DNA of 64,000 nt from Saussurea involucrata. Its lineage: Eukaryota; Streptophyta; Magnoliopsida; Asterales; Asteraceae. The notes below the pieces were generated by a model. It was not told the origin of the DNA and ran no database searches. It saw only the letters and a list, made by a program, of their open reading frames with translations. Location: NCBI GenBank assembly GCA_033807775.1, contig CM066324.1, positions 132,423,501 to 132,487,500 on the forward strand. Direction: 5' to 3'. Positions 36,192 to 46,586 of the stretch are shown one piece after another. A program made the translations under genes and the position numbers. Every line of letters begins with the position of its first letter. Position 1 is the first letter of the stretch.

Positions 36192-37929
36192 GCAAAAATA
36201 ATGGGACATAAAAAACTAGCTTATGAGATATGACATATTTTTATTAATTAAAAAAACATGTGGAAAAAGTAACACATAGTATAAAGTGTCAAATATGTCA
36301 ACATTGGATACATTCAACTAATTATGTTGTTCAAGTCTTAATTTTGTAATGACGGGTGACTAATATGGGTATGGTAGGTTAATTTCATTTCATTTCATTT
36401 ATAGACATTTTCATATCCTAGATTTATTTTTATGTAATTTTAATTGATTATTATTTATTGGTCGTAATAAACGTGCTTAGACCTATTCCAACAAGGGTTC
36501 AAATACGTTGTGACGAGCCAAAATTCCAAAATCGTCACAAGAAAAAATATATGTCTAACAATTCAATAGTTATAGAAAATAATAGTTTACATGATTTAGG
36601 TGTGCATGTTAATAATATTCTGATATATAATAACTACATTTTTAGATCATCTACATACAGTTAACAACATAAACTTATTTACATCAAAAACACCAAATAA
36701 ACGGGTTAGAGAAACAAAAACGAAGTTGGGTTCATTGCTAATTTTCATTTTAGCAAATAAATTATTAAGGGGAGTTTACGCTTCCCAACAAGAGCACTAC
36801 CGTTATTTACTTTATCGTGTAGAATTACTAGCTATCAAATTGGTTTATTAGTAAACGTCTTTTATCCGATAAGTGCTTACTGGGTAATTAGAGTCTTATT
36901 CCTCACTTATCAAGTAAGATTTTTGGTATTTATCATGTCCTTATCGGATAAGATTCTAGTTCCTTGTCATGTTCATCAAAAATATAAATGACATGCAGTA
37001 AGCGTTTGGTTAACCACCCATAATTAAAAACAAGAGTAAGTGTCGTTTTTTTCTTATGGTTTGTTAAAAATTGTGATTTTTATCCCTATGGTTTAAAAGC
37101 TACGCTTTTCGTCCTTATAGTTTACTAATCGTTGCTATTTTTGTTTTTTATGATTTAAAACTTATTATTGTTTCGGTTTCTATGGTTTACAATTCTTTAT
37201 TTTTTAGTCCCTTGTAATTAACAGATAGAAATTAGTTCATGGATAAAAATACAAAGAAATACAAACTATAGAGACAAAAATTGCAATTTTATACCACATG
37301 GACCAAAATAGAAATTATGAACAAACCATAGGGATGAGAAGTATAAATTACTCTAAAACAAATATTGAGTATTATATTAACAAAGTTATTTTATCTTTTA
37401 AATATGGTGTTTTTATGTTGTTGATGAGGTCAAATGGTTGGTTTATTAGATTTGGATGAAAAAGAAACCATTGAATTAGTTCAAAAGCATTTTTATATAA
37501 TTACTTGGAGTATTCTCAAGGAAAGAACCATCTTTACTTTGAAAATATCTTTTCTCATACACTCCAAATTTTCTACAAATGGTCGGTGAACGACCGAAAA
37601 AACGATCAAGGATTGGCCGAGAAAAAGCCGAAAAAGGATCATGTATACATGTATGTATTTATTTTGGAGATAGTTTTAGAAAAACTGATGGAGAAAAATT
37701 ATAACTGAAAAATCACATTCTATTTTAGATATGCTCTTATAATATTATAAAATATTGAACAAAATATTGAATTTGACCAATAAAAATATGTTCTCCCTCT
37801 TCTTTCCCTATCTATCAATCATTTACGTCAACATTTACATAGATTTTGAACACCTGTTTACTTATCAGCTTTATTTGATAAATTTTTATTTTTATTGTTT
37901 GTTTAAATAATCATTACAATAATACAAGG
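36192..37929. other. Upstream region of GLP B3, no gene seen
   Basis: AT-rich. 36622-36985 matches the right edge of the first gap. 37030-37350 contains repeated phrases such as CCTATGGTTTAAAA and ATGGTTTACAA, probably an old repeat. No coding sequence recognised. Confidence 0.6.
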
Positions 37930-38333
37930 TTTACTGGTCATATTATTGCAACACCCTTGATTTAAGGGAGGTTAATTACACTTTACACTTTGTTAAATCT
38001 ACTTCTAGTTAGAGCATTTTAAAACATCTTCAATAGCTATGCTATATTTTCTTTAAAATAGAGTATCAAAAGTCAAAATATTTAGAAAAACATGTTTCCA
38101 ACTCCAACAGTCATTTTATTTTAGAAATTATAGTATTAATTAAATATTAAAATAATCAACACATTAATAAAATATTATTTCTCTCTCCTTAAACTTTTAA
38201 TTCAAATGTCTCTTATTGATGGAAAAAATAAAATATTTTTTCTAATTTTAGCATACAAGAAAGTTTTACTGGTCATATTATTGCAACACCCTCGATTTAA
38301 GGGAGGTTAATTACACTTTACACATTGTTAAAT
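37930..38333. repeat. 336-bp tandem duplication interrupted by the MULE
   Basis: The sequence from 37930 (TTTACTGGTCATATTATTGC) is repeated from 38266 with a period of 336 bp. The second copy stops at 38333 and resumes after the transposon at 43856 (TTGTTAAATCTACTTC), running to the second gap. Confidence 0.85.
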
Positions 38334-38663
38334 GGGAATTTAATTAAAATATCCAAAGTTTGACTTTGACTTACTAAAATACCCTAAATCTCTTTCACTT
38401 TGCTAAAATGCCACAAAAATCCGCGATGGGGCCCGCGATCGCAGACTAGCCTACGTGGCACCCCGTGTTTGGCCAAAGTGTCACGCAGAGCCCGTCAACT
38501 ATGGTCGTGGTGACACCTTTGGTCCCTCTTCGCGGTGGAAGCCCGCGATGGGCCAAAAATTTACAATTTCAGCCCCGTGTACTTGAACAAATCTTGCATG
38601 CTTTTACTGTTTTTTTTCACAACTATTGTACTTTGAAGACCAATTTGTGGTTAAAATTCACTG
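38334..38663 (+). repeat. Left terminal inverted repeat of the MULE
   Basis: 330 bp, inverse of 43525-43855. GC-rich middle (CGCGATGGGGCCCGCGATCG) in AT-rich surroundings. Confidence 0.9.
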
Positions 38664-38757
38664 ACATGTTTTCATCAATGTTGAATCAGTGTATTTGGAA
38701 TACCAATTTGTGGATGAAATGAGAGATTGGTTGTCATCAATGTTGGTTGTTTCATCC

Positions 38758-38764
38758 ATAAATA
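38758..38764 (+). promoter_or_regulatory. TATA box, left end of the MULE
   Basis: ATAAATA, 93 bp before the transposase ATG. The inverted copy of this element with similar flanks (CCATAAATA ... ATGCAATCCATAAT) is at 43498-43504. Confidence 0.6.
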
Positions 38765-38856
38765 GATGTAAAATGCAATCCATAATCCACACCGATTCCA
38801 TACTTCTTTCTTGCTTTCTTTCTTCAATATTTTGTTTTTGAGATACTACTGAAAAA

Positions 38857-41495
38857 ATGAGTTCATCTGTTGCAAAAACTAAGCTATATTTCTGTTTCGA
38901 TGGTGAATGGGTTCAAGATAACAATGAGTGGAAATTTGCTTATAAATCTAAGCATGGTGTAAAAATGCCAGTAAACGTTTCTCATCAGAAGTTTGTTGCA
39001 AACGCCATGCAAAAATGTGGAATCAACCCTTTTGCTGTTTGCAAGTTAGTGTTTAAGAATGGTGATGGGTCATTTGTGGAGTTATCCAACGATGGGGATA
39101 TCTCTGGGTTTCTGCACTTTGCAGTTGATTCAGAAATACCGCCATTACTTTTTGTGTATGTCGAATCCGACGAAGACGATGACGAAGGTGACGACGACGG
39201 TGACGACGACGGTGACGACGACGCTGATGACGAAGACCTCCAAATAGAGCTGCCTGATTCTCAATTTCAGCCGTCCCACGTCCCAACAGTTCATTTGGAT
39301 CATGCATATGGTCTTAACGACAGTATTCCTGATTATGTTCTGGAGACGCAACAACAACAACCACAAGAAGGACGTTGTGCTGGAGTTGCTGATGACGAAA
39401 CCTATGTTTTCAAAACGGGTAATGTTGATATAGACAGATCAGATACCGATAGTGATGATCACGAAGAATATACCCCTAGTAGAAAATCACATAGTCAGAT
39501 AAATGACTTTTTTGATATGCCCCCTATTCTTCCAGACCAGAATACCCAGACACAAACCTACGAACCTACACCTTATAACCTCAATGAAAGGTTAAGAGTA
39601 GGTCAAATATTTGATTTGAAAGATGACTTGGCAAGTCAGGTCGGACTTAAGTTCTTGAAAGAGGGTTTCGAAAGTCACACGTCGAAATCTGACAAAAGCA
39701 AATACATAGTTGAATGTACGAGAGAAAACTGTGAGTGGAGGATGTACGCGGTTTCCGCGGGTCCCAAAGGAGGGGCGTTACTTATTAGAAACTTGCACGA
39801 CGTACACACTTGTACGAGGACGCAACTGAATCCCCACCACAAACAAGCCATCAAAAGGACTTTGGGTGCGATACTGAAAACAAATTTCTTAATGTTAGCA
39901 GGTCATTGCGTCCAAAGGACATCGTCCACGATGTTCACCAGCAGTTCGACGTCACGATTGGTTACCACCAAGCTTGGCGTGCGCGATGCAAGGCACTGCT
40001 ATTGGTGAGAGGCACGTTCGAGGAGTCGTATGAACGACTCCCAACATATTTATATAATTTGCAGCTGCAGAACCCTGGTACTGTCACGCAGCTACGGACC
40101 GATTCACATGGACGGTTTGAGATGTGCTTTGTGACCCTTGGACCCGCGGTACGTATTTTAACACGTCGTATGTTTACACATTATAAACTATAACATTTAT
40201 AAAGGAAAACCACCTATGTTTTTGCAGATCCGCACATTTCTGGCAAATCTACGTCGTGTCCTTGTAATAGACGCAGCCCATTTAAAGGGACGTTACATGG
40301 GTATGATGTTCCTGGTGGTTGCTATGGACGGGGATAACTCCACCGTTCCAGTAGCTTTCGGCGTAGGCAAGTCCGAAACCAGGGACGAGTGGACTTGGTT
40401 TCTGTCCATGTTGAGACAAGCTATCGAAGACCCGCAAAGGTTGATGTTTATGTCCGACAGGGCTCCTTCCATAAGCGTCGCAATCTCTGCCATGTACCCA
40501 AACGCCCCTCACGCCATATGTTGTCGACATTTGGAGATGAACGCCAAAACCAGGGACAAACGTATTACCACCTACAAGGATGTCTACTGGACGGCATGCA
40601 TAGCATATACGGATTGGGAGTTTAACCGGTACATGAATCTGCTACGATTTAGTGCCAAGGAAGCAGCCAAAGTCATGGACGAAGCTGGACCGGAGAGGTG
40701 GTCCGCGACCCATTTTCCTAGACAACGATATGACATTCTGACCTCCAATAGTGTAGAGTCGGTGAATGCACTCTCCCGTTTTGCGCGTAGATGTCCGATT
40801 GTTAATCTTATGGACTACTTTCGAAGCTTTCAACAAGAGTGGTACCAACTTCGACGCCGAAAAGGACCTGAGATGCAAAATGCACTCACACCAACGGCGG
40901 AGGAGATAGTTCAGAACAGGGCGCGTCGTGCGGCGACATGGACGTTAAGAGAAATTGGGTATGGAAGGTACGAGGTTCAGGATGACCATATTCACGCGAT
41001 TGTGTATATGACCGACCACACTTGTTCGTGTCACGAATGGGAAAAATCTGGGTTACCGTGCGATCATGCCATCGCCGCGGCAATTTATATGGGTCGTAGA
41101 GATTGCAGCGACTTGGCTGTACCTTTCTTCAGGTCCGAATATTACCGGAGAACATATGTAGAGGTAATAAACCCAGCTGGACCCCTGAAGCATGGGTGTA
41201 TCCACCGGACCCCCTTCCGCCATGCTATCCACCTTTAATCGATAAGAATAGAGCAGGGAGACCGAGAAAGAACGACCGACGTCCATCACGTGGTGAAGGT
41301 TCGATACAGCGAAGATGTACTCGGTGCCAATGCGTAGGACATACTCGTGGAGAGTGTCCAAATCCCGCCCCTTCAATCGTGCCAAGGAGTAGACGCATAA
41401 GCACTCAACTAAGTAACACCGCGGGCCAGTCGAAACTTGAACCATATGGAACTATATCACATGATACTGTTGATCTGAACGCTGATTTCCCTTGA
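38857..41495 (+). pseudogene. mudrA-like MULE transposase (two frameshifts)
   Basis: Exon 1 (38857-40148) and exon 2 (40228-41495) are joined by a 79-bp GT-AG intron. From the N-terminus: a PB1-like region (about 1-100), an Asp-rich stretch (about 102-132) coded by a 12-bp repeat, the MuDR-type zinc-binding region (CTRENCEW...HDVHTC), the MULE DDE core (VIDAAHLKG with Asp codon 40270, SDRAPS with Asp codon 40456, NSVESVN with Glu codon 40755), the SWIM zinc finger (CSCHEW...CDHAIA) and a CCHC knuckle (CTRCQCVGHTRGEC). A one-base loss near 39880 in an A-rich run, and another near 41175, move the reading frame. Transposases of this family cut and join at the terminal repeats. All key residues remain, so the gene died recently or the shifts are sequencing errors. 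Confidence 0.93.
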
Positions 41496-41787
41496 TTTGG
41501 ATGATAAATATTGTATGTAAATGATATTGTTGGTGATATGGAATTATCATATATATTATTATATATAAGCAAAATGAATATCTTACCCTTTAAGCACAAC
41601 CAATATGGATCACATATTAGATTACCACTCTCTTCAGTGTGTAATCTATGGATTTCAAAAATAATCTAGAGATACACATGCTTAAATACAATCCATTTAT
41701 CCTCAATTTCACTACAGGAGTTGAGTACGGCTACCAAAATCTAGAGTACGGCTACCAAAATCTAGCATCATTAACAAACAAAACCCC

Positions 41788-41988
41788 ATGTTTGTTTATC
41801 CGAATGAGGTAACCTCTGACTTGACCTTGCATGATGTATCCAACCTAACCGTGGTTCATCGGCTTAAAACTCCAATCAGCCAACCTATACGGGATGTGAA
41901 GTGCACAGAGATTCGGAATTCTTGTGTACTCGGCTGTTTAAGTGGGGACATTGTACATCTTTATACCTGTATGTTTAGTGCGTTATAA
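41788..41988 (+). other. Short open frame inside the MULE, unrecognised
   Basis: 66 codons starting MFVYPNEVTSDL and including VLGCLSGDIVHLYTC. The end faintly resembles a WD-repeat strand, which could mean a captured host fragment, but the length is too short to decide. A 21-bp direct duplication (GAGTACGGCTACCAAAATCT...) lies just upstream at about 41722-41765. Confidence 0.2.
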
Positions 41989-42268
41989 TTTATCAAACAT
42001 AACTTATCATATGATGAACATGGGATGATGATCATAATGTTAGTAGTCTAATTGGAGAGAATAGTAATGGTTATATAGAACTATATCATATGACAGCGTT
42101 GATAGGGACCGGAGTTGTGTTAGAGAAAAGGCAGGGACCTAAGTTGTGTTAGATCAAAGACATTTTCCTAAGTGTAGTAAAAACATCCACATTTGCCTAT
42201 AAATAACCTACGCTAGATTAGTCGTAAACACATAAAAGATAACATATTATTCGTTAACGTATTCTTAC

Positions 42269-42836
42269 ATGGCATCTCCAAACCTTCATGTTTGGTGCTT
42301 TAGGCGTTTATCTGAATCGCTTTCAGACACTGACAAAGAGTTATATGGTTAGTGTTCATGTTTCATTGAGTTTTTTGCTTGTTTCTATGAACTAATTATA
42401 TTAGTTAATTTCATCAATAGATAAATATCCACAGTTGTTCACCATGAAAGTCCACCATGTTGGTTACTTTACGGAACCACCTAAAAGACATTATTTTCGT
42501 GGTCTAGAAATTTATGTTGACATGTTAGATGTGGAGGATCTTTCTATGCAACTGCTTGAACAGGTCATGAAAGAGTTGTAATATGAAGAACCAAAATATA
42601 ATAGGTTGTATTTTAAGAGGTCGAATGCAGACTTCTTGACTGGACTGGTAGAATTAAGTACCGACGAAGATGTAGCCAACATACGCCAGTATGTTGACGG
42701 CCATACTGTGATTGAAGTGTACATCGAGAAAGTGGAGCTTAACACTTTGAGACTCGTCTCGCCAGAGTATGTGAGAAGTAGACCCGGGTTGTCAAAAACC
42801 AAACCATCGTCTAGCCGTAGCCTCAAATTTGGATAA
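42269..42836 (+). pseudogene. Small PB1-like gene carried by the MULE (one stop codon)
   Basis: Exon 1 (42269-42347, MASPNLHVWCFRRL...) and exon 2 (42421-42836) are joined by a 73-bp GT-AG intron with correct phase; the full frame has 164 codons plus stop. Exon 2 has the pattern of the plant PB1-like N-terminal domain found with MULE proteins (MKVHHVGYFTEPPKRHYFRG, YVDMLDVEDLS, GLVELSTDEDVANIRQYV, VIEVYIE). TAA at 42579-42581 (codon 80) interrupts it in the position where related proteins have a residue before the Tyr. A TATAAATA lies at about 42198, 70 bp upstream of the ATG, so it has its own promoter. Confidence 0.65.
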
Positions 42837-42954
42837 ATTTGTACTGTATTTACTAGTATGTGTTTGCTATGAAATAATCTTGTATAACATTTATGAGTTG
42901 TATTTTTCACATGAACCACTTTTCAGACAAATTAAAAACCTTTATTCATGAGCA

Positions 42955-43050
42955 ACAAAGTACAAAACAACAAAAAAAAACACAAAACAACAACACAGTA
43001 AAAAAATACAAAACAACAAAAAACAAATACAAAACAACTAAAACAACCAC
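42955..43050. repeat. A-rich spacer between convergent MULE genes
   Basis: Irregular repeats of ACAAAACAACA-type words separate the 3' ends of the PB1-like gene and the minus-strand gene. Confidence 0.6.
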
Positions 43051-43057
43051 CACCTAG

Positions 43058-43375
43058 TCAAATTGCTTTAGTTTCATCAATCCAAGTTTGCTTGTCGTTT
43101 ACCTTCGCTTGAAGAATTGCGAAGTCTTGCAGAATATGGTGAATTGCTTCTTGTTCTCGACGAATACGAGCCTCCCTAGATTTTATATCCCCTTTCATCC
43201 TTTTGATCTTCTTATCTTCCTCTTCGATCATTCTCAAGTGGACTTCCTTCCTGGCCATCATTTGTTTCCACTCTTGTGTTAGTTCCTCTATCTCCTTTTC
43301 CCTTTTTGCTATGACGATCTCAATTTTAGGTGACATTTTTTCAGCAGTAGACTTAGAGTTTGATGAAGATGCCAT
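43058..43375 (-). CDS. Coiled-coil protein encoded by the MULE
   Basis: An uninterrupted 105-aa frame starts MASSSNSKSTAEKMSPKIE. From about residue 20 to 85 it is almost all Glu, Lys, Arg and hydrophobic heptads (KREKEIEELTQEWKQMMARK, IRREQEAIHHILQDF), a strong coiled coil. No known domain recognised. It is transcribed from the right terminal repeat towards the centre, convergent with the transposase, the place occupied by mudrB in maize MuDR; there is no visible sequence similarity to tell whether the role is similar. The ATG context (CACAAATGGCA) is good. Confidence 0.7.
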   Translation of the reverse strand: MASSSNSKSTAEKMSPKIEIVIAKREKEIEELTQEWKQMMARKEVHLRMIEEEDKKIKRMKGDIKSREARIRREQEAIHHILQDFAILQAKVNDKQTWIDETKAI

Positions 43376-43497
43376 TTGTGGATGAAATGAGAGAAATCAA
43401 GAGAGAAAGCAACTTAAACAAAGAAAGCAAGAGAGAAATCAAGAAAGAGCAAGAAATGAGTGTGAATTATGGATTGCATATCACTCATATTTATGGC

Positions 43498-43504
43498 TGA
43501 AATC
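43498..43504 (-). promoter_or_regulatory. TATA box, right end of the MULE
   Basis: ATAAATA on the minus strand, mirror of the left-end box, about 120 bp before the coiled-coil ATG. Confidence 0.6.
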
Positions 43505-43524
43505 TCAAACAAACCAGTGAATTT

Positions 43525-43855
43525 TAACCACAAATTGGTCTTCAAAGTACAATAATTGTGGAAAAAAACAGTAAAAGCATGCAAGATTCGTTCAAGTACA
43601 GGGGCTGAAATTGTAATTTTTTGGCCTATCGCGGGCCCATCGCGGGCTTCCACCGCGGGGAGGGACCAAAGGTGTCACCGCGACCATAGTTGAGGGGCTT
43701 CGGGGGACACTTTGGCCAAACACGGGGTGCCACGTAGGCCTAGCCCGCGATCGCGGGCCCCATCGCGGATTTTTGTGGCATTTTAGTAAAGTAAAAGAGA
43801 TTTAGGGTATTTTGGTAAAGCAAAGTCAAACTTGGGGTATTTTAATTAATTTCCC
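43525..43855 (-). repeat. Right terminal inverted repeat of the MULE
   Basis: 331 bp, inverse of 38334-38663. It includes the perfect 16-bp palindrome GCCCGCGATCGCGGGC at 43743-43758, which is degenerate in the left repeat. Confidence 0.9.
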
Positions 43856-44000
43856 TTGTTAAATCTACTTCTATTTAGAGCATTTTAAAGCATCTTCAAT
43901 AGCTATGCTATATATTATCTAAAATAAGGTATCAAAAGTCAAAATCTTTAGATAAACGTGTTTCCAACTCCAACAACCATTCTATTTTAGAAATTATTGT

Positions 44001-44500
44001 NNNNNNNNNNNNNNNNNNNNNNNNNNNNNNNNNNNNNNNNNNNNNNNNNNNNNNNNNNNNNNNNNNNNNNNNNNNNNNNNNNNNNNNNNNNNNNNNNNNN
44101 NNNNNNNNNNNNNNNNNNNNNNNNNNNNNNNNNNNNNNNNNNNNNNNNNNNNNNNNNNNNNNNNNNNNNNNNNNNNNNNNNNNNNNNNNNNNNNNNNNNN
44201 NNNNNNNNNNNNNNNNNNNNNNNNNNNNNNNNNNNNNNNNNNNNNNNNNNNNNNNNNNNNNNNNNNNNNNNNNNNNNNNNNNNNNNNNNNNNNNNNNNNN
44301 NNNNNNNNNNNNNNNNNNNNNNNNNNNNNNNNNNNNNNNNNNNNNNNNNNNNNNNNNNNNNNNNNNNNNNNNNNNNNNNNNNNNNNNNNNNNNNNNNNNN
44401 NNNNNNNNNNNNNNNNNNNNNNNNNNNNNNNNNNNNNNNNNNNNNNNNNNNNNNNNNNNNNNNNNNNNNNNNNNNNNNNNNNNNNNNNNNNNNNNNNNNN
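44001..44500. other. Assembly gap (500 N)
   Basis: Exactly 500 N. On the left the second copy of the 336-bp duplication enters the gap. Confidence 0.95.
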
Positions 44501-44856
44501 TTCTAAAGATCAATTTACTTGATGATTTTACACATTCATTTCATATTATATAAATATATTTATATATATAAACAAGCATAAACGAACATAAATGAACATA
44601 AACGAACATAAACGAACGTAAACGAACATAAACGAACATAAACGAACGAACATTAACGAACATAAATGAACGAACGTTCACGAACATAAATGAACGAACG
44701 AGACAATTGTTCATGTTCGTTCATTTAACTAAACGAACAAAAAAAACGTGTTCGTGTTCATGTTCGTTCATTTATTAAATAAACGAACATAAACGAACTT
44801 CCCGCCAAACGGTTCACGAACGGTTCGCTGAACGTTCGGTTCGTTTACAGCCCTAA
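44501..44856. mobile_element. hAT-like element end with 10-bp repeats
   Basis: 44575-44700 consists of about a dozen copies of ATAAACGAAC and close variants; the segment ends GGTTCGTTTACAGCCCTAA, which inverted reads TTAGGGCTGTAAACGAACC, a typical plant hAT MITE terminus. The other end is hidden in the gap. Confidence 0.6.
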
Positions 44857-45069
44857 TTACAATCATTAATTGATATATCTAAGTACAAAGGTGAATACAT
44901 CATATGTACTAACTTCAACAACGATTCATGTACTTCCTTTGGCACATATCCCCGTACATTAATGACTTTGGCGTTATCATATTTTACGTACATATAATAA
45001 CATATTTTCGTGCAATCATTTTCAAAAATTGTTCATGTTTTCACATCGCAGAAAATCAATTATTTTATA

Positions 45070-45535
45070 AAATAATTGTTTGCTCCATCTGTAAGCACGA
45101 GACGGAAGCGAATTGATCATATCTTATTCTCTTGTGAAGTTGCGGTGGCCGTTTGGAGAAAAGTTAATTCAAGGACGGTGGCATCACCCGTTCTCCACCT
45201 ACTCATCGTTAGAAGCGGCTATGGAAGGTATAGGAGCGGTGTAGGGCTCTTCTTTGAAATGTAGCTGTCTTGAAGCAATTCTTTTTATGGTTTGTTATTC
45301 GTTATGGTGCATCCGTAACAGGAACGTATCTGCGGGCCGGGAACGACGGAAAACATGAGAGAGATGTTTGATGGCATAATTGATAATTTGTTTAGGTAGA
45401 TGGTGTTGCGAAATACGAAGTGCATTAAAAATGTAAGTGTTTGAAGAATCTCTCCTTTTAGTTGTTTTAAAACCATATAATTTGTTGCTAGTCTCTTGCT
45501 AACTTTTTAATGCATTGTCGTTTCCAAAAAAAATA
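45070..45535 (+). mobile_element. LINE (L1-type) 3' fragment
   Basis: Frames around 45077-45160 encode CSICKHETE and, after a frame change, DHILFSCEVAVAVWRKV, the zinc-binding domain (zf-RVT) downstream of plant LINE reverse transcriptase; 45290-45340 gives WCIRNRNV. Further stops are present. It ends in the phrase TTTCCAAAAAAAATAA, a short A tail. Confidence 0.6.
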
Positions 45536-45939
45536 ATTTATAAAATATTTTGCATGAAAATAACAATGCAAGGAGAAAGTATTTATAGTTAACACATGGT
45601 TCACAATTATTCATCAACCTACAATGGCTAGATCCAAATTTTAAGTTGGACACCTTTTAAAAAATAATTTTATTTATTTCTCCTAAATATCAATGTTGTA
45701 TTTAAGATTTTATTAAATTATTATAATTGTTACCTTTTTTAACAATGTCAAAGGCTAGGATACACAATCGAATATATGGTTTGGATTCAAGTTCCCCGAC
45801 AAGCGGGACTAGTTGGTCCACATAAACACGGGTTGTGCTTTAAAGCAAAAAAAACCCGACTAGCTTTAAAAGTTTATTGGCATCAAATAGGTTCGATTCC
45901 AATATTTATCGAGTATGTATTGATAACCCAACTCAATTG

Positions 45940-46002
45940 TTACGAGGTTCAGTGGTGGAAGATGACAAACTTCTAAAAATGGGACTCGATCTCGTACCTC
46001 CT
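45940..46002 (+). repeat. tRNA-derived SINE-like head, inverted copy
   Basis: Inverted homologue of 21311-21372 with the same A-box-like (GGTTCAGTGG) and B-box-like (GGGACTCGATCTC) words. Confidence 0.3.
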
Positions 46003-46173
46003 TTTGTATAACTCACTATTGTATTGCCAAAAGCTTGACTACTTGGAAGTCATGTAAATTGTCCTTTTGTATAACTGACTATTATATATTACATTTTTTC
46101 CAGTTAGGGTTTTAATGAGATTCTTATGACTGACATATTAAAATCTAAATACTTGGGATTGATTTTTAACTAA

Positions 46174-46371
46174 ATTCGATTTGTTAACATGTGTGGCCTC
46201 GGACCCAAGTCCTCTTCATGACGTTCGTGGGGCTCCATCAAATAGATCGTTATGTCAAATATCATCTAGAAATGAAGAAAAAACTATTTGAAAATATGGG
46301 CTTATGTTTTTGTATTTTTGTATTATTTTATATTTTTTCTTGCATATCTTTGTGAATAGTATGGTATGCAA
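46174..46371 (+). pseudogene. GLP-C relic, inverted copy
   Basis: It has the same decayed exon 1 as the copies in units 1 and 2, but with CCCAAGTCCTCTTCATGAC, one base closer to functional GLP exon 1 (AAGTCCTCTCCAG). The exon 2 start (TTTGTGAATAGTATGGTATG) is cut by an LTR at the same base as in units 1 and 2. Confidence 0.6.
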
Positions 46372-46586
46372 TGTAACACCCCAATTTCTGTTAATAAGAT
46401 AGACATTTAGTTCATAGTGTGTTGGGTTTGAATTTTAGACGGATGAATTGAGAAAATGCAGTTGGCGGACGTCCGCAAGGTGCCAGTCGGACGTCCGTTT
46501 GATGCGGAATTTCGTAGGTCGTCCGCAGAAGCAACTGAGGTTTTTGGATGAGTTTGGGATTTTTAGGGGCGGACGTCCGCATGGAG
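46372..46586 (-). repeat. Fragment of the CGGACGTCCG LTR
   Basis: It starts TGTAACACCCC at 46372 and is the inverse of about 18600-18814. It is interrupted at 46587 by another LTR. Confidence 0.75.

Larger units (their letters stand above)
38334..43855 (+). mobile_element. MULE (Mutator-like) DNA transposon, 5.5 kb
   Basis: Long terminal inverted repeats (about 330 bp each, starting GGGAAATTAATTAAAATA in inverted form) bound the element. The 9-bp target duplication TTGTTAAAT is perfect (38325-38333, 43856-43864), as expected for Mutator. Inside are a mudrA-like transposase gene, a small PB1-like gene and, on the other strand, a coiled-coil gene. The first two are broken by frameshifts or a stop, the last is open. 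The two ends carry matching TATA boxes, so each terminal repeat serves as a promoter, as in maize MuDR. Confidence 0.95.
44857..46371 (-). repeat. Inverted copy of the GLP-C segment of units 1 and 2
   Basis: 44857-44970 is the inverse of about 22480-22590; 45590-45900 of 21660-21835 and neighbouring parts; 45940-46100 of the sequence on both sides of the solo LTR; 46174-46371 of the GLP-C relic. The solo LTR is absent and the sequence reads TTGTATAACTGACTATTATA across its target site. 44970-45590 is replaced by other DNA including a LINE fragment. Confidence 0.85.

Noticed and set aside
37505..37708. 67-codon plus-strand frame upstream of the MULE
   Set aside because: No homology recognised and base composition like the surroundings.
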